Notes: generated by a model from the sequence alone, not told the origin. Shown: positions 38,193-47,744, counted from the first letter of the stretch. The stretch is 64,000 bases of DNA from Huiozyma naganishii CBS 8797 (GCF_000348985.1 NC_035923.1:124001-188000), one strand, 5' to 3'. Numbers and translations: made by a program.

Positions 38193-38984
38193 ATGAATAT
38201 TTTGGATGATGGAGAGTTTGATATAGATTTGCCCCAAATAAGCGAATTGAATACAGAGCTGTTTGCTGCAACAGTAGATGAGTATGCTATACCGAATAGT
38301 GCGGACAGTGGGACAAAGTTTGACGTTGATAGATTTCTAATGGACAACAATTTTCAATATGCCACATTGGATAACCTTATCAGAACGGTATCAGGATTAA
38401 CTTCCGACTCTATTAAACATCTACTAGACCAGATTACTTCTAATTACCCTAAATATCTGGAATTTTTCAGAACCTATGATCAGGAGGATAACGAGGCGTA
38501 TCTCGAGTTGCAAAAGACCAATAATGATATCGGAGTCTTTACGGAAATGCTGGCGAAATTGACCGAGCGGGACATTCCCTTGATACAAGAGAAAGTAGGA
38601 GATGTAGTTGAATATTTGAAAAAACTAGATGAGATATCCATACTACTAGAAAACCACATGTTGCTCTCTGAAAATATCAATACTGTGAAACAACTTAGCA
38701 AAAAGTTGCATGAGCTGTGTGGTCTTGAAACTATCGATGAATTTCTAGGCTGTGAATTAGTAAAGCAGTTGCATTCATTTCTCAGTGTATGTGGTAGACT
38801 GCTACACGAATTTGAGAACCTGTCCTCTCCATTTATAAATCATTTGTCCAATGAGTATCAGGGTATAATACAGGAATTCCAGCTTTCTCTGAAGATTTTA
38901 ACCGATAAGTGTCTCGAAAATCCGTCCCAATATTCAAAACTTTCAAGACAACTAACATCACTGCTACCTGAAATCATCAATTGA
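38193..38984 (+). CDS. COG2: Conserved oligomeric Golgi complex subunit Cog2
   Basis: A 263-residue protein, essentially the length of S. cerevisiae Cog2 (262), an essential lobe A subunit of the COG tether for intra-Golgi retrograde vesicles. The N-terminus has the Cog2 pattern FDVDRFLMDNNFQYATLDNL, and the rest is helical coiled coil. Yeast Cog2 is far shorter than animal Cog2, and this copy shares that. The first ATG at 38193 fits. In S. cerevisiae MEP1 (YGR121C) separates COG2 from YGR122W; it is absent here. Confidence 0.9.
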   Translation: MNILDDGEFDIDLPQISELNTELFAATVDEYAIPNSADSGTKFDVDRFLMDNNFQYATLDNLIRTVSGLTSDSIKHLLDQITSNYPKYLEFFRTYDQEDNEAYLELQKTNNDIGVFTEMLAKLTERDIPLIQEKVGDVVEYLKKLDEISILLENHMLLSENINTVKQLSKKLHELCGLETIDEFLGCELVKQLHSFLSVCGRLLHEFENLSSPFINHLSNEYQGIIQEFQLSLKILTDKCLENPSQYSKLSRQLTSLLPEIIN

Positions 38985-39330
38985 GGCAAATTCAAATTTG
39001 TACTTTTAGAAAGATATACATTATCTGGGAATATCACTTTATGATTTTTTAGCACTCTACAAAATCGTTATGATAACAGTGTTCAAGGCTATATGCAGTC
39101 AAGTTTATAAGCCTGTTGTCCTATCTCCCTCAATAATTGGGGACTCCAAATAAACGTGCAACTATTATATATTTAGTAAAAGTGATGGATACATATATCA
39201 GTTTATATGATAAAGCAAATGCATACTGATGAGTAAAAAAATTTGCATTTATTATACTATTAATGTAGAAAAGTTCTTGAAAAATTAGATGCATTGGTAA
39301 ACATACACCATTCTTTCCCAAACAACCTGC
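38985..39330. other. Convergent intergenic, NUP57 absent
   Basis: About 345 AT-rich bases between convergent COG2 and RPS23. NUP57 (YGR119C) lies here in S. cerevisiae; no trace of its FG repeats is visible. Confidence 0.55.
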
Positions 39331-39994
39331 TTATGATCTTGGCTTCTCCTTCTTTTCCTTCCACAAAGCTAGCAAGGAGACACCGGAAACCTTGACGACC
39401 TTGAATCTGACACCTGGGATATCACCCTTAGCCTTACCCTTTCTACCGAAACCGGCAAGCAAAACTTCGTCGTTCTCATCGACGTAGTTCAAACAACCAT
39501 CGTTTGGAACGAAAGCAGTGACCTTCTTACCGTTCTTAATCAACTGGACTCTGACACACTTTCTGATAGCAGAGTTAGGTTGCTTAGATTCAATACCCAA
39601 TTTTTCTAAAACAATACCTTTGGCGTGAGAAGAACCACCGAATGGAGAAGACTTGAAAGCAGTTCCCAAAAGTCTCTTCTTGTACTTGTTTTCGGCCCAA
39701 CGGCTGTAAAAATGTAATTACATTAACAATGTAATAAATATTGTTAGTAAAATGAAATCTCGCATAATGATTATTTGACTAAAACAAAGCTTCCAAAAGA
39801 AAACAAAATAGCCCGTTGTGTAAGAGTTCGTTCAGTGCAATGATATTGCATTAGATAACTTTTGAAACTGGATTCACGACCCTTGGAGCTTTCAGACAAA
39901 TAAAGAGTTCAGATATTATTCAAACATACTTGTTTCTTCTGTGAACACGTAGCTTTCTAGCAGAGTTCAAACCTCTTGGTTTACCGCTACCCAT
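39331..39994 (-). CDS. RPS23: 40S ribosomal protein S23 (uS12), spliced
   Basis: Two exons on the minus strand: 39994-39930 (65 nt, [21 protein letters not shown]) and 39703-39331 (373 nt). Joined, they encode 145 residues, exactly the yeast Rps23 length. uS12 lies in the decoding centre and controls translational accuracy; Pro64 in KQPNSA, hydroxylated in S. cerevisiae, is present. Splice signals are canonical: GTATGT at 39929-39924, branch point TACTAAC at 39749-39743, acceptor CAG at 39706-39704. The codon split by the intron gives Asn22. A Rap1-like site lies upstream at 40261-40272. RPS23A (YGR118W) and RPS23B (YPR132W) are duplicates in S. cerevisiae. Confidence 0.98.
39704..39929 (-). 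other. Spliceosomal intron of RPS23
   Basis: A 226-nt phase-2 intron with perfect yeast consensus signals; the branch point lies about 38 nt before the acceptor. The reading frame joins correctly across it. Confidence 0.95.
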
Positions 39995-40260
39995 TTTTGA
40001 TCAGTTGTTGTGTGTTAACGTTACTTCAAAGGGAAGCTTATAATATTAAGAGGTGCTTTGAACTAGGCTTCACTACCTAATACTAATTGAAGAATCAATA
40101 TTGTTTTGGTTGCTACGCTAGTGAAATTTGTGTATCACCACTAGATTGAAAAAAAGACAGAAATTGCGTCGCCACGAAATATGCTTCCGTAAAGAGAAAT
40201 ATTTCTTCTCCAAATTTTATTTTTCAAAATAAAATTGAAATTTGAATCTTTTTTTTTAAA

Positions 40261-40272
40261 ATGTTTGGGTGT
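40261..40272 (-). promoter_or_regulatory. Rap1-like site
   Basis: The minus strand reads ACACCCAAACAT, one mismatch from the Rap1 consensus ACACCCRYACAY. It lies about 270 bases upstream of the RPS23 start in the usual ribosomal protein promoter range. Confidence 0.6.
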
Positions 40273-40359
40273 AAAATGCGTACCATTTTCCCATTTGAAT
40301 TTTCCTATGTAAGATTTCTTGCAATTGGAAATGATGGGCAGGACACCGATCGTCTGCAC

Positions 40360-40395
40360 ACGCCCAATTGTGCCGCTAAAGGTGCGATTGGGCGT
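40360..40395 (+). repeat. Inverted repeat / hairpin directly before the YGR117C-like start codon
   Basis: Perfect 9-base arms ACGCCCAAT (40360-40368) and ATTGGGCGT (40387-40395) extend inward through six further pairs, three of them G-U in RNA, closing a GCTAAA loop. The second arm ends five bases before the ATG at 40401. The arms also contain CCAAT boxes in opposite orientation. Confidence 0.8.
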
Positions 40396-40400
40396 TTGCT

Positions 40401-41698
40401 ATGTCTTCCTACGATACCACTGATTATTATGTTAAAGTACTGATTGCTCGGTACTTGAAGGACAAAAATTATAGCGCTACTTTGAACTCTTTTTTTGTGG
40501 AAGCATCAATCTCAAGGGCTTCTGTTTGCGAAAAAAATAGAGATGAAGATGATTTGACAACTATTATCAGAGATAGAATAGCCTTCAATGACTTTGCTGT
40601 GTCCAAAAAATGCAGGACTTAAACCTTAACAGCATCATAACTAATGATAATGGTAGCCTGAAACTTCCAAGCTGGAATCACAATATTAGGTTTAAGCGGG
40701 TGACTCAAACAAACACTGTCAAACTGGCCATTGGCTCGAAATTTCTTGATGGCAGCTCAAGGATTTGTCTTTCAAATGCGAGCAAGCAGTTGAAGATCTT
40801 TGATAGTGCTTTGAATAATCTTGTGTCGTCATTTGAATTCCCCCATATTGTAAAATTGTACGGACAGATACTTGATTCTTCGTTTGTGTATCTCTGTACC
40901 TACGATGGAACTCTAAAGATATACAAGGCGGATTTTGACGTTGAGTTAGTATCTCTCAAACTGCACAATCGAGTTATCAACCATATTGAGTTTTGTAAGA
41001 AAGGTAGTGACTCTTGGTACGTGGTTTCAACTGCGGTGAATAAAACGTTAAACATCTCTGAATTGAAATTAAGTGATGCGGAACACCAACTAGTCCCATT
41101 ATCGTCCATCACAATTCCATCAAATTGCACGTCATTGAAATGTATCATGTGGGACACAATTCAACCGTCTATATTCCTCACGAGGAATGACTGTTCACAG
41201 TTGGTATGCTATACACTCAATGATACCGGATCTTTGTCATTGGCGTACAACATTGCCTTAAACACTGCCCAATTCTCTACATACTCTTTTGAGATTCGCA
41301 GCTTGTGTTTCACAAAAGCTCCTGACGGAACACCATTCTTGGTTGCTGCAACATCCCATATACCTTACATGAGGTTGATTCTGATACGTCCTCCCATGGA
41401 CGAACCGCTGAATGGCGTTAAAACGTACTACGATAGAATTGTTAAGAATTTTGCTACGTCAATTCCACAAACGTTCTTGTCGCAACCAATAATGCGATAC
41501 TTACCTGCCACGGACGGCATGATTGTTGGGATTGACGATGGCGTTTACGCATTTGATCTCCAGAAAGCTGAGAGTTGGAAACTAGACTTCCATTCAGCTA
41601 CTGTGAAGGACATTGATGTAGCAGCAAGTCGAATGGTAATTTTGTTTTCTGATAAGTGTGTGGAGGTGTGGGATACTGACTCCCCTGTAGACCACTAA
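40401..41698 (+). CDS. YGR117C: LisH-domain protein, YGR117C orthologue, interrupted by an apparent frameshift
   Basis: Two overlapping frames appear to be one gene of about 432 codons. The first (40401-40622) encodes a LisH motif near residues 8-35 (LIARYLKDKNYSATLNSFF), a dimerisation module usual at the N-terminus of WD-type proteins. The second, open through an A-rich junction to 41698, encodes a beta-rich region resembling WD40 blades (IKxYGQI, FVYLCTYDGTLKIYK, FSDKCVEVWD). The frames meet at a run of six A (40605-40610); one more A would join them without loss. YGR117C (476 residues, uncharacterised) occupies this place in S. cerevisiae. The cause may be a base-calling error, a real mutation or slippage. 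If real, only a 73-residue LisH fragment is made from the first ATG. Confidence 0.75.
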
Positions 41699-41839
41699 AA
41701 AAAGAACTAGATACTGTGAATGCATTATTCATTTTCTGAATGTATATATACTCAAATAGGGTTTCTAGTTGAAGGTATTTTAGCATTGAAAACGAGTAGT
41801 AAAGGAAGAAGATTGTAGCTCTTCGAAAAGGTTACACAT

Positions 41840-42922
41840 CTAGAACTCGACGTTGTAAGGATTGCCCTGCGAGGAGAAATCTTGTTGCCTATTACCCCCA
41901 TTGTTGTCATAATTACTGCCATTGTTATTGTTGTAGTTGTTGTTGTTCCTGTAGTTGCGGTAACCACCTCTGTTCCCACCTCTGTTGCCGCCTCTATAAT
42001 TCCCTCTCTGGCCACCTCTGTTGCCGCCTCTACCGCCTCTACCACGTCTTGGTCTCGCGGAGGCCTGACCAAATGTGTCCAAATTCAATTCCTTCTCATC
42101 CTGCCATCTCATGTTGCTGCTTGCTTCCGCAGAGGTGGATATGGTGTCGAAAAACGAAGACTTCTTATCGTAAAATGGTTCGTTCTCTGCAGAGTTTTCG
42201 TTCGAACGGTTGGAAGCAAATGAGCTCTCTTGCTCCGCTTCAGAGTTCTCCTTCGAGAATTTTGCGTTGTTGAATTGGAAATCGAAGTCGTTCTTTGGAA
42301 TCTCGACGTTTCTGTCACGATGGGGACGTCTACTGTTGTTGTTGTTGCCACCGCTGGTATTGGCGTGCTCCTTCCGTTGAGCGAGTTTCTGCTCTCTGTT
42401 GACCGCCACTTCGGGAACAACACTCTGCTGGGCATCAGATGGCGGCGCATAGACACCGTAGCCTGCCATTGCCGCTGGCAACTTCTCCTCGCGAGACTCT
42501 GTTGCTACTGGGACACTTGCCGTAGCCTGTTGTTGAACAGGCACCTGTTCCCTTGATGGGAATTTCTGTGGCTGCTGTAGCTGCTGCTGTTGCTGCTGCG
42601 ATTCAGATACGGGAGGGGCAACGTGTTGCTGCTGCTGCTGCTGCTGCATCTGGGGCGGCAGCACCGGTTGCACGTCCTCCAACCTGACCTCCAGGATGCT
42701 CAAGTCCTTAACGTCATTCCCGTTGAACTGCACGGAGTCGTAAACGGCCGGATTTGGGTATATCTCTTCGGGCCCCCAGTTCTTTCTACCTTCACTCCCA
42801 AAGCACCGAACGCTTCTCAAAGTGACCGTACCTTTCTCCGAGTCAATGTTCTCCAAGAGACCCACATAGCGGTTATCGGTGACCGAAATCAAAGAAATTG
42901 TCTTCCCAATATACTGCGACAT
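41840..42922 (-). CDS. SCD6: Translation repressor Scd6 (LSM14/RAP55 family)
   Basis: A 360-residue orthologue of Scd6 (349 residues), a P-body and stress-granule protein that binds eIF4G and represses translation and aids decapping. Domains in order: N-terminal LSm fold (about 1-85, [21 protein letters not shown] type), a glutamine-rich linker with CAG repeats (about 95-140), an FDF element ([12 protein letters not shown], about 225), an FFD-like element ([10 protein letters not shown]), and a C-terminal RGG region with Asn-rich tail (about 300-360). An upstream in-frame frame extends 14 codons, but the ATG at 42922 starts the LSm domain. In S. cerevisiae SCD6 is YPR129W, on the sister segment, so this is an interleaved gene. 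Confidence 0.95.
   Translation of the reverse strand: MSQYIGKTISLISVTDNRYVGLLENIDSEKGTVTLRSVRCFGSEGRKNWGPEEIYPNPAVYDSVQFNGNDVKDLSILEVRLEDVQPVLPPQMQQQQQQQHVAPPVSESQQQQQQLQQPQKFPSREQVPVQQQATASVPVATESREEKLPAAMAGYGVYAPPSDAQQSVVPEVAVNREQKLAQRKEHANTSGGNNNNSRRPHRDRNVEIPKNDFDFQFNNAKFSKENSEAEQESSFASNRSNENSAENEPFYDKKSSFFDTISTSAEASSNMRWQDEKELNLDTFGQASARPRRGRGGRGGNRGGQRGNYRGGNRGGNRGGYRNYRNNNNYNNNNGSNYDNNGGNRQQDFSSQGNPYNVEF
42562..42650. repeat. CAG/CTG-type trinucleotide runs in SCD6
   Basis: Two clusters of GCTGCTGTT-type repeats encode poly-glutamine on the minus strand. Such tracts often vary in length between strains. Confidence 0.7.
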
Positions 42923-43205
42923 CGCCCTGGATGTACTTCTGCTCGCAACTGGCGGTACCAACACTTCCGCAGCTAGTCAACGGCACGCATCACACACTGA
43001 CACCAACACGAACGAGGTCCCTCTCTTTGCATTTCGCAGGTACATTTTATTTCTACAAAAAAATGAGAATACAACGCGGTTCGTCGCAGATGATGTTCTG
43101 AACAGCCGCAGGAGCCCGATGAGCTGGCAGAGGAGCGGGAGCACGTCTGGTTTTGTCTGTTGCACCCCTCGGCTTCTCGTAGAGATACTCTTTCTGCTTC
43201 AGGAG

Positions 43206-44294
43206 TCACCTGAAAGGCGGTCTCTTGTCAATTGACTTCGGTCTCGAAGTTGTTCGTACGGCGGTGTTCCCCTGTACCGAGTTTCTCGGGCCCGGCGCAG
43301 GTCCAGATGGTGCCGCTGCAGGATTGTGCACTCTCCGCATCGGTCCGCGGCCTCCGATCGAGCGTCGGCCGTCTGGTGCCCTCGAGGGCTGAGGGCCCAT
43401 TGTATGTGATCTCCTTGCCAATTGAGGCGGTCTCTCGTTTGTGTTGACGCTGTTTCTCACCACATTGAGCACGGACTTCCTTCTCATCTTTCGGGATGGG
43501 TTTGCCGTGCCAGAGTCATCGAAGGTGTACTGGCTCTGGTCGTCGCGCCCTGGGTTCAGGACGAAGGAAGCCTCACTGCTGTTATCGTCGTCGTCGTTGT
43601 CAGCATCGGCCGTCCCCGCGGTGGTCGCTTGTCTGTTGCTGTTTTCGTCGTTATACCGGGTACGGGAGAATCTGTTCCGTTGGTTGTCCGTTGCTGCACG
43701 TTTCACAACTCCTCTGCCGTTACTCTTCGCAGTTATTCTCTTCGCTTGCGCAGTGGTAAATATAGGTTGACTGAACTGTCCTCTCTTGACCCCAGTACCG
43801 CTATTAACCCCACTGTTTGAAGAACCTGGTTTGACCGTCTCTGGTTTCTGCAGAGCGTCCAATTCTTCCAACAGTGCTCTCTTTTCTTGCTGGATAGAGT
43901 GTAGCGCCTTGGCCACCTCCAATTGCTCTCGTGTGTCTGTCGGAAACCCGGCAAAGTTAATACATGCAGAGTTTACAATGATACCGTACAGCAAGGACCC
44001 AAATGACTCGTTCAAATCTACTAGGTTCTCGTGTATATTGTTCAGTCTCAGGAAATTATCATCCATAGTCACCACAGAATCGTGTAAGTCGTTCAGTTGC
44101 GGTCTCAGATATTTGTCCAGCAAATTTGCGTCGTCGTCCTCAAAATTGGCCTTCCCATCGTGCGGTAGACTGCTTGCGCGCGTGTTGTATGTGTCTTTAT
44201 GGCCCACAAGGGACGATCTCCTCGAATTCGGGTTGCTGCTCACAGATAACCGGTACTCCGTACCAGAGCTCTTGTTCGGCTGAAATTCGCTCAT
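43206..44294 (-). CDS. DAM1: DASH/DAM1 complex subunit Dam1
   Basis: A 362-residue orthologue of Dam1 (343 residues), the microtubule-binding subunit of the DASH ring that couples kinetochores to spindle microtubules and is regulated by Ipl1 and Mps1. The N-terminus has TEYRLSVSSNPNSRRSS, with RRxS-type Ipl1 sites. The conserved helical region follows (about 70-135, LNNIHENLVDLNESFGSLLYG). Further Ipl1-like sites (MRRKSVL) precede the C-terminal RPPFR, identical to Dam1. The frame is open 19 codons upstream; the ATG at 44294 gives the family start MSE. Position matches YGR113W. Confidence 0.95.
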   Translation of the reverse strand: MSEFQPNKSSGTEYRLSVSSNPNSRRSSLVGHKDTYNTRASSLPHDGKANFEDDDANLLDKYLRPQLNDLHDSVVTMDDNFLRLNNIHENLVDLNESFGSLLYGIIVNSACINFAGFPTDTREQLEVAKALHSIQQEKRALLEELDALQKPETVKPGSSNSGVNSGTGVKRGQFSQPIFTTAQAKRITAKSNGRGVVKRAATDNQRNRFSRTRYNDENSNRQATTAGTADADNDDDDNSSEASFVLNPGRDDQSQYTFDDSGTANPSRKMRRKSVLNVVRNSVNTNERPPQLARRSHTMGPQPSRAPDGRRSIGGRGPMRRVHNPAAAPSGPAPGPRNSVQGNTAVRTTSRPKSIDKRPPFR

Positions 44295-44536
44295 GCTCTC
44301 TGTTACAGGGGGGGTGAAACGACGAAAACGTAAGCTGCTTGTGTTCTGCACCGAGACTCGCCTTTGTTTACTCCTACATCGCAGCTGGAACTTAACCAGA
44401 TTTCCCGTGTGTGTATGTTTTTTTTTAAATACTATCTTCTTAATACAGAAATAGTACGAACTATAAGAGGTCCCGATTGGGTTCAGTGTGTTGTATTTAC
44501 AAGTCTTACGAGGGAAAGCTCAGGGTAGAGCAGAAA

Positions 44537-45700
44537 TCACATGTATTTTTGTGTATGTTTCAGCTTTTCCCTCTTTAGCTGGGCATGGGTGACAACACGA
44601 CCTTTCCACCAGTACTTCCGCAGCGCGACAACCAGAAAAATTGTGCTCAAGACAGACAGACCGTACCACGTCACGAGATATTGTAGGTGATTGTTTCTCA
44701 AGTCAATGGTGGGCTTTTTGCCTATCGGGACGCCTGCCTTGGCAAACTGCCACTCTGAAAATTCCATGTCCACATCCAACGGGTCGTACTTCAGTGACTG
44801 TTCGGAAGCACTGGGCTTTGTTTCGGACTGGTCTTTCGATTTCCAAAATTTAAGCGCCCATCCCTTGGAATCGTTACCTGTTTCAGGATTTTTGGCCTTC
44901 TCGCTTACCAGCCTTTCTGGATGGTCGTTCATATCGCAAAGAGCTTGGAAATGTATAGGCTTGCACCCTGCCACGTTTGCCAGATCATAAATATCAGACA
45001 CTTGCCATAACCGAGATTCTTTGTCTGTCTTTTCCCATTGAAATTTACCACGCTCGTGTGGGGGTCGAACGAGACAGATCAGTTCAATGTCCCTTTGAGG
45101 CGAGGGAATAGATAAGTGTCGTAAAGTCCTTGTAGTAGGGTCGACTTTTTCCTCTGCAATCCAGCCACGTTCAACAAGAATCTTCTCTCCAGTATCCTCT
45201 CTTATAAACGGAGTAAACAACAGGTATCCCTTTTCACCGTATTTGACTCTTGGACCAACAAACATCTCTTGTTCGTAAACAAAATGTCCCTTCACCCGCA
45301 CCTTCCTATACTCCCAATCCTCACACATATCCTCCGTAAAATTCTTGGGCAAGTTTACCGGTGGGTAAGTCAATTTCGTCTCGCACTCAGCTATCAGTTT
45401 AGTTTTCCAACCTAGCCTTCTCAATTGCCAGGTCCCCAAATAAAAAGCGATGACAGGCATGGCAAACATCAAACCAAGAGCGATTAATCTACCAAAAGAT
45501 GTCTTCTTTCTTCCATCGCCCTCGTTTGGATTGTTATGCGTCTTTATCGGTTTCCAATCCACACTGGACGTCATCGCACCCCTTCTAGCGGTCCTTTGGG
45601 GTGTAAATCTCGGCACGGGGACAAGGCTACTGCGCGACAGTAATCCCCTTTCCGCACATAAGAAACTCCTTTTCAATGCAAGGGAGCCGCGGAATAGCAT
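44537..45700 (-). CDS. SHY1: Cytochrome c oxidase assembly protein Shy1 (SURF1)
   Basis: A 387-residue orthologue of Shy1 (389 residues), an inner mitochondrial membrane protein that assists Cox1 maturation and heme a3 insertion. A basic, Ser/Leu/Arg-rich presequence leads to the first membrane span (about 70-90, LMFAMPVIAFYLGTWQ). The SURF1 domain in the intermembrane space includes WEYRKVRVKGHF, MFVGPRVKYGEKGYLLFTPF and ILVERGWI. A second span lies near the C-terminus (YLVTWYGLSVLSTIFLVVAL). The frame continues upstream to another ATG at 45763, and beyond it to a TTG. I prefer 45700 because it starts an amphipathic presequence and gives the family length; 45763 remains possible. Confidence 0.94.
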   Translation of the reverse strand: MLFRGSLALKRSFLCAERGLLSRSSLVPVPRFTPQRTARRGAMTSSVDWKPIKTHNNPNEGDGRKKTSFGRLIALGLMFAMPVIAFYLGTWQLRRLGWKTKLIAECETKLTYPPVNLPKNFTEDMCEDWEYRKVRVKGHFVYEQEMFVGPRVKYGEKGYLLFTPFIREDTGEKILVERGWIAEEKVDPTTRTLRHLSIPSPQRDIELICLVRPPHERGKFQWEKTDKESRLWQVSDIYDLANVAGCKPIHFQALCDMNDHPERLVSEKAKNPETGNDSKGWALKFWKSKDQSETKPSASEQSLKYDPLDVDMEFSEWQFAKAGVPIGKKPTIDLRNNHLQYLVTWYGLSVLSTIFLVVALRKYWWKGRVVTHAQLKREKLKHTQKYM

Positions 45701-45949
45701 TGCAACTCTTTGGTCCAACCGACCTTCTCTACCCAGTCTTGTATATAAGGGATGTTTATCCATCAAATAGCATTCCAATTTTTCTTTGTATTTGAAAGAG
45801 TTGTAACTAATGTTATATCTTGTAAACTTGATGTATAAGAGTGACTAAAAGAGCTGGGGGAGGAACGAGTCCGAAACACTGTCAGTAAGTGTGTTTGTGT
45901 ATGGTTTCAAAAGCACATTATGAAAACCATCAAGCTTCCAAACGTTCAC

Positions 45950-47143
45950 TTAGAACCAGCAGAATTTGGTGTTATTATCCCATATCAAATCATCTGCGGT
46001 GAAGTTGCGTGGAGGTCTCACCCCGCTTAATGAACCGTTCACTGTTGAGAGTTCGGATTTGTGCTGAATTTCGTTCAACACTTCGTTCAAGACAGGATAG
46101 GACTTGATGGGTATTTCTTCGTCCCAGAATTGCAATTTCGACAACCGTTGCTTCTTGCACTCGTTTACCGCATGGGCGAGCAAGTGTCTTATTTGGTCTT
46201 CACTACCGGCGGCCTCGGGAGAAACATAGATCTTACAAATAATCAAAGTATCCTCGTTCCAGTTGTGGTGCCATATGATGTGGCTCTTGTCGTCTTGGAG
46301 AACAAACCCGAAAGGTGGTTCCCCATTACCTTTACCGGTCTTGGTCATCACGAACCTATCACGAGTTTGAAACCACTTAAAGATGTCAAGGTCGGGCTTT
46401 ACAGTGAAGATGAACTTATCAGGGTTCACTTTCTTCAAGGTTTGCAAACTCTGCACAAACTGCTTATCATGAAGTTTGATCAGATCTCCATAGTCATCAA
46501 ACGATAGGTACGTCCCGTCCTCGTTCAATTGACCTTGGCAGTACTGTTGGAAAAAGGTATCTAGATTGGTGACGTGGTGTAGAGGAACGTGCATGGATTT
46601 ATACCCAAACTGAGTGTAATACTCACCTACTTCGCTGTACAAAGTCATCACCATGTTTTTAATCAAGGGGGACGTTTCGTGTTCTCTATCGTACAAGTCA
46701 TCGTAGAACTTGTTCAGATGTTTGATCATCTTGCTGCCATACCCTTTCTTCCTGTGCATCTCTGGGGTAAAAACACCTCCTACGCACACGACTAAAACAG
46801 GCTCAATTTTTCCGTTCGATTCCGGATGAACACAGTACCCAATTCTGTTTAGCGTTTCACAATGGGATACAATTTGCGAGCATTTCCCATTCATGGGCAG
46901 ATTTTCATCTTCCAAGGCAAAATATCTGATTCCAAGCCATTTGCGGTCATTTGAGGGGATATCTCCAACTTCAGAGAGCTTATGCTTGACACTGATGTCA
47001 GATTCTCCTAGTCTGGCTTCTCTTTCCACATACTCATCAACAGTCAATAAACCCTTCCATGCAGCAGAGTTATTCTGGTGAGTAAATTTTATGACATCTG
47101 GATCTGTATACTGATAAAACTTCAGGGGATCTGACAATGTCAT
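45950..47143 (-). CDS. YGR111W: LYC1-like acetyltransferase-fold protein, YGR111W orthologue
   Basis: A 397-residue protein (S. cerevisiae YGR111W: 400, function unproven) of the GNAT-like LYC1 family, named after the lysine N6-acetyltransferase of Yarrowia. The acetyl-CoA loop pattern is visible near residues 130-140 (HRKKGYGSKMI, fitting R/Q-x-x-G-x-G/A). The preceding strand VLVVCVGGVFTPE and following EYYTQFGYKSMHVPLHHV also fit. The frame is open upstream to a GTG; the first ATG at 47143 gives a product of family length. Catalytic activity is not established. Confidence 0.88.
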   Translation of the reverse strand: MTLSDPLKFYQYTDPDVIKFTHQNNSAAWKGLLTVDEYVEREARLGESDISVKHKLSEVGDIPSNDRKWLGIRYFALEDENLPMNGKCSQIVSHCETLNRIGYCVHPESNGKIEPVLVVCVGGVFTPEMHRKKGYGSKMIKHLNKFYDDLYDREHETSPLIKNMVMTLYSEVGEYYTQFGYKSMHVPLHHVTNLDTFFQQYCQGQLNEDGTYLSFDDYGDLIKLHDKQFVQSLQTLKKVNPDKFIFTVKPDLDIFKWFQTRDRFVMTKTGKGNGEPPFGFVLQDDKSHIIWHHNWNEDTLIICKIYVSPEAAGSEDQIRHLLAHAVNECKKQRLSKLQFWDEEIPIKSYPVLNEVLNEIQHKSELSTVNGSLSGVRPPRNFTADDLIWDNNTKFCWF

Positions 47144-47647
47144 CTTGGCCGTATCTTGTTTGATCTGGTACCTATCGACGGTTCGAAGATTGCTAAACCT
47201 AATTGTTTTGTATTTCTCCACGGAATGTTAATCAATGTCGAGATTTAGATAAAGAAAAAGAAAAGATCAGATAATAGATAACGTAGGCAATGGTTGCTAC
47301 GACAATGTTGATTTGTCTACGGGACGAAAAGGAGGTCAAATGCATATTTGGGGAGAACATCCGAACAGTATTGTTTCTGGATTTATTTACTAATGCCCCA
47401 AAACGATTTATTGAAGGCCTAGATTATGCATTCGACAACGTGGGCCTTTAATGTATCCATAATCCAAGATTTCAACTACAAGAATTTCACAACTCTAATC
47501 AGCTTTTTTGTACATGTGGTGGGTGTCTGTAACTGGTACCAAAAAGAGAGACCAGAGTAGACACTCTGTCTAGAAACGATACTCTGGCATGGGTGGTTCG
47601 AACCCATGCTGCCGGTCGCGCTAAAATAAAAATTCAAAAAAATAAAA
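47144..47647. other. Intergenic with a tRNA-like remnant
   Basis: About 500 bases between YGR111W and tRNA-Tyr. The only structured item is the hairpin at 47587-47609, described separately. Otherwise AT-rich with no ORF of note. Confidence 0.55.
47587..47609 (-). other. tRNA T-arm-like hairpin (possible tRNA remnant)
   Basis: Perfect 8-base arms GCATGGGT/ACCCATGC enclose GGTTCGA. Read on the minus strand it contains GGTTCGAACC, the T-arm signature, but with two extra bases in the loop side. Only 38 bases separate it from the 3' end of tRNA-Tyr, too few for a full tRNA. It looks like a decayed tRNA 3' half. Confidence 0.4.
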
Positions 47648-47744
47648 TCTCCCGGGGGCGATTCGAACGCCCGATCTCAAGATTACTTTGTAGCTTACGC
47701 TAACATTACAGTCTTGCGCCGTAAACCAACTTGGCTACCGGGAG
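47648..47744 (-). tRNA. tRNA-Tyr (anticodon GUA) with intron
   Basis: A 97-nt precursor on the minus strand. The acceptor pairs CTCCCGG with CCGGGAG, followed by discriminator A. The anticodon GTA is in CTGTAA, and the nucleotides up to the TCTTG stem strand exceed a normal loop, implying an intron of about 22 nt just 3' of the anticodon, the standard position. D- and T-arms match S. cerevisiae tRNA-Tyr. A T-rich terminator follows on the minus strand. Confidence 0.95.

Larger units (their letters stand above)
39995..40400. other. Divergent promoter RPS23 / YGR117C-like gene
   Basis: About 405 bases with a Rap1-like site, a T-rich stretch near 40250, and a strong hairpin touching the start of the plus-strand gene. 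The T/A asymmetric tract beside the Rap1-like site is usual in ribosomal protein promoters. Confidence 0.65.
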
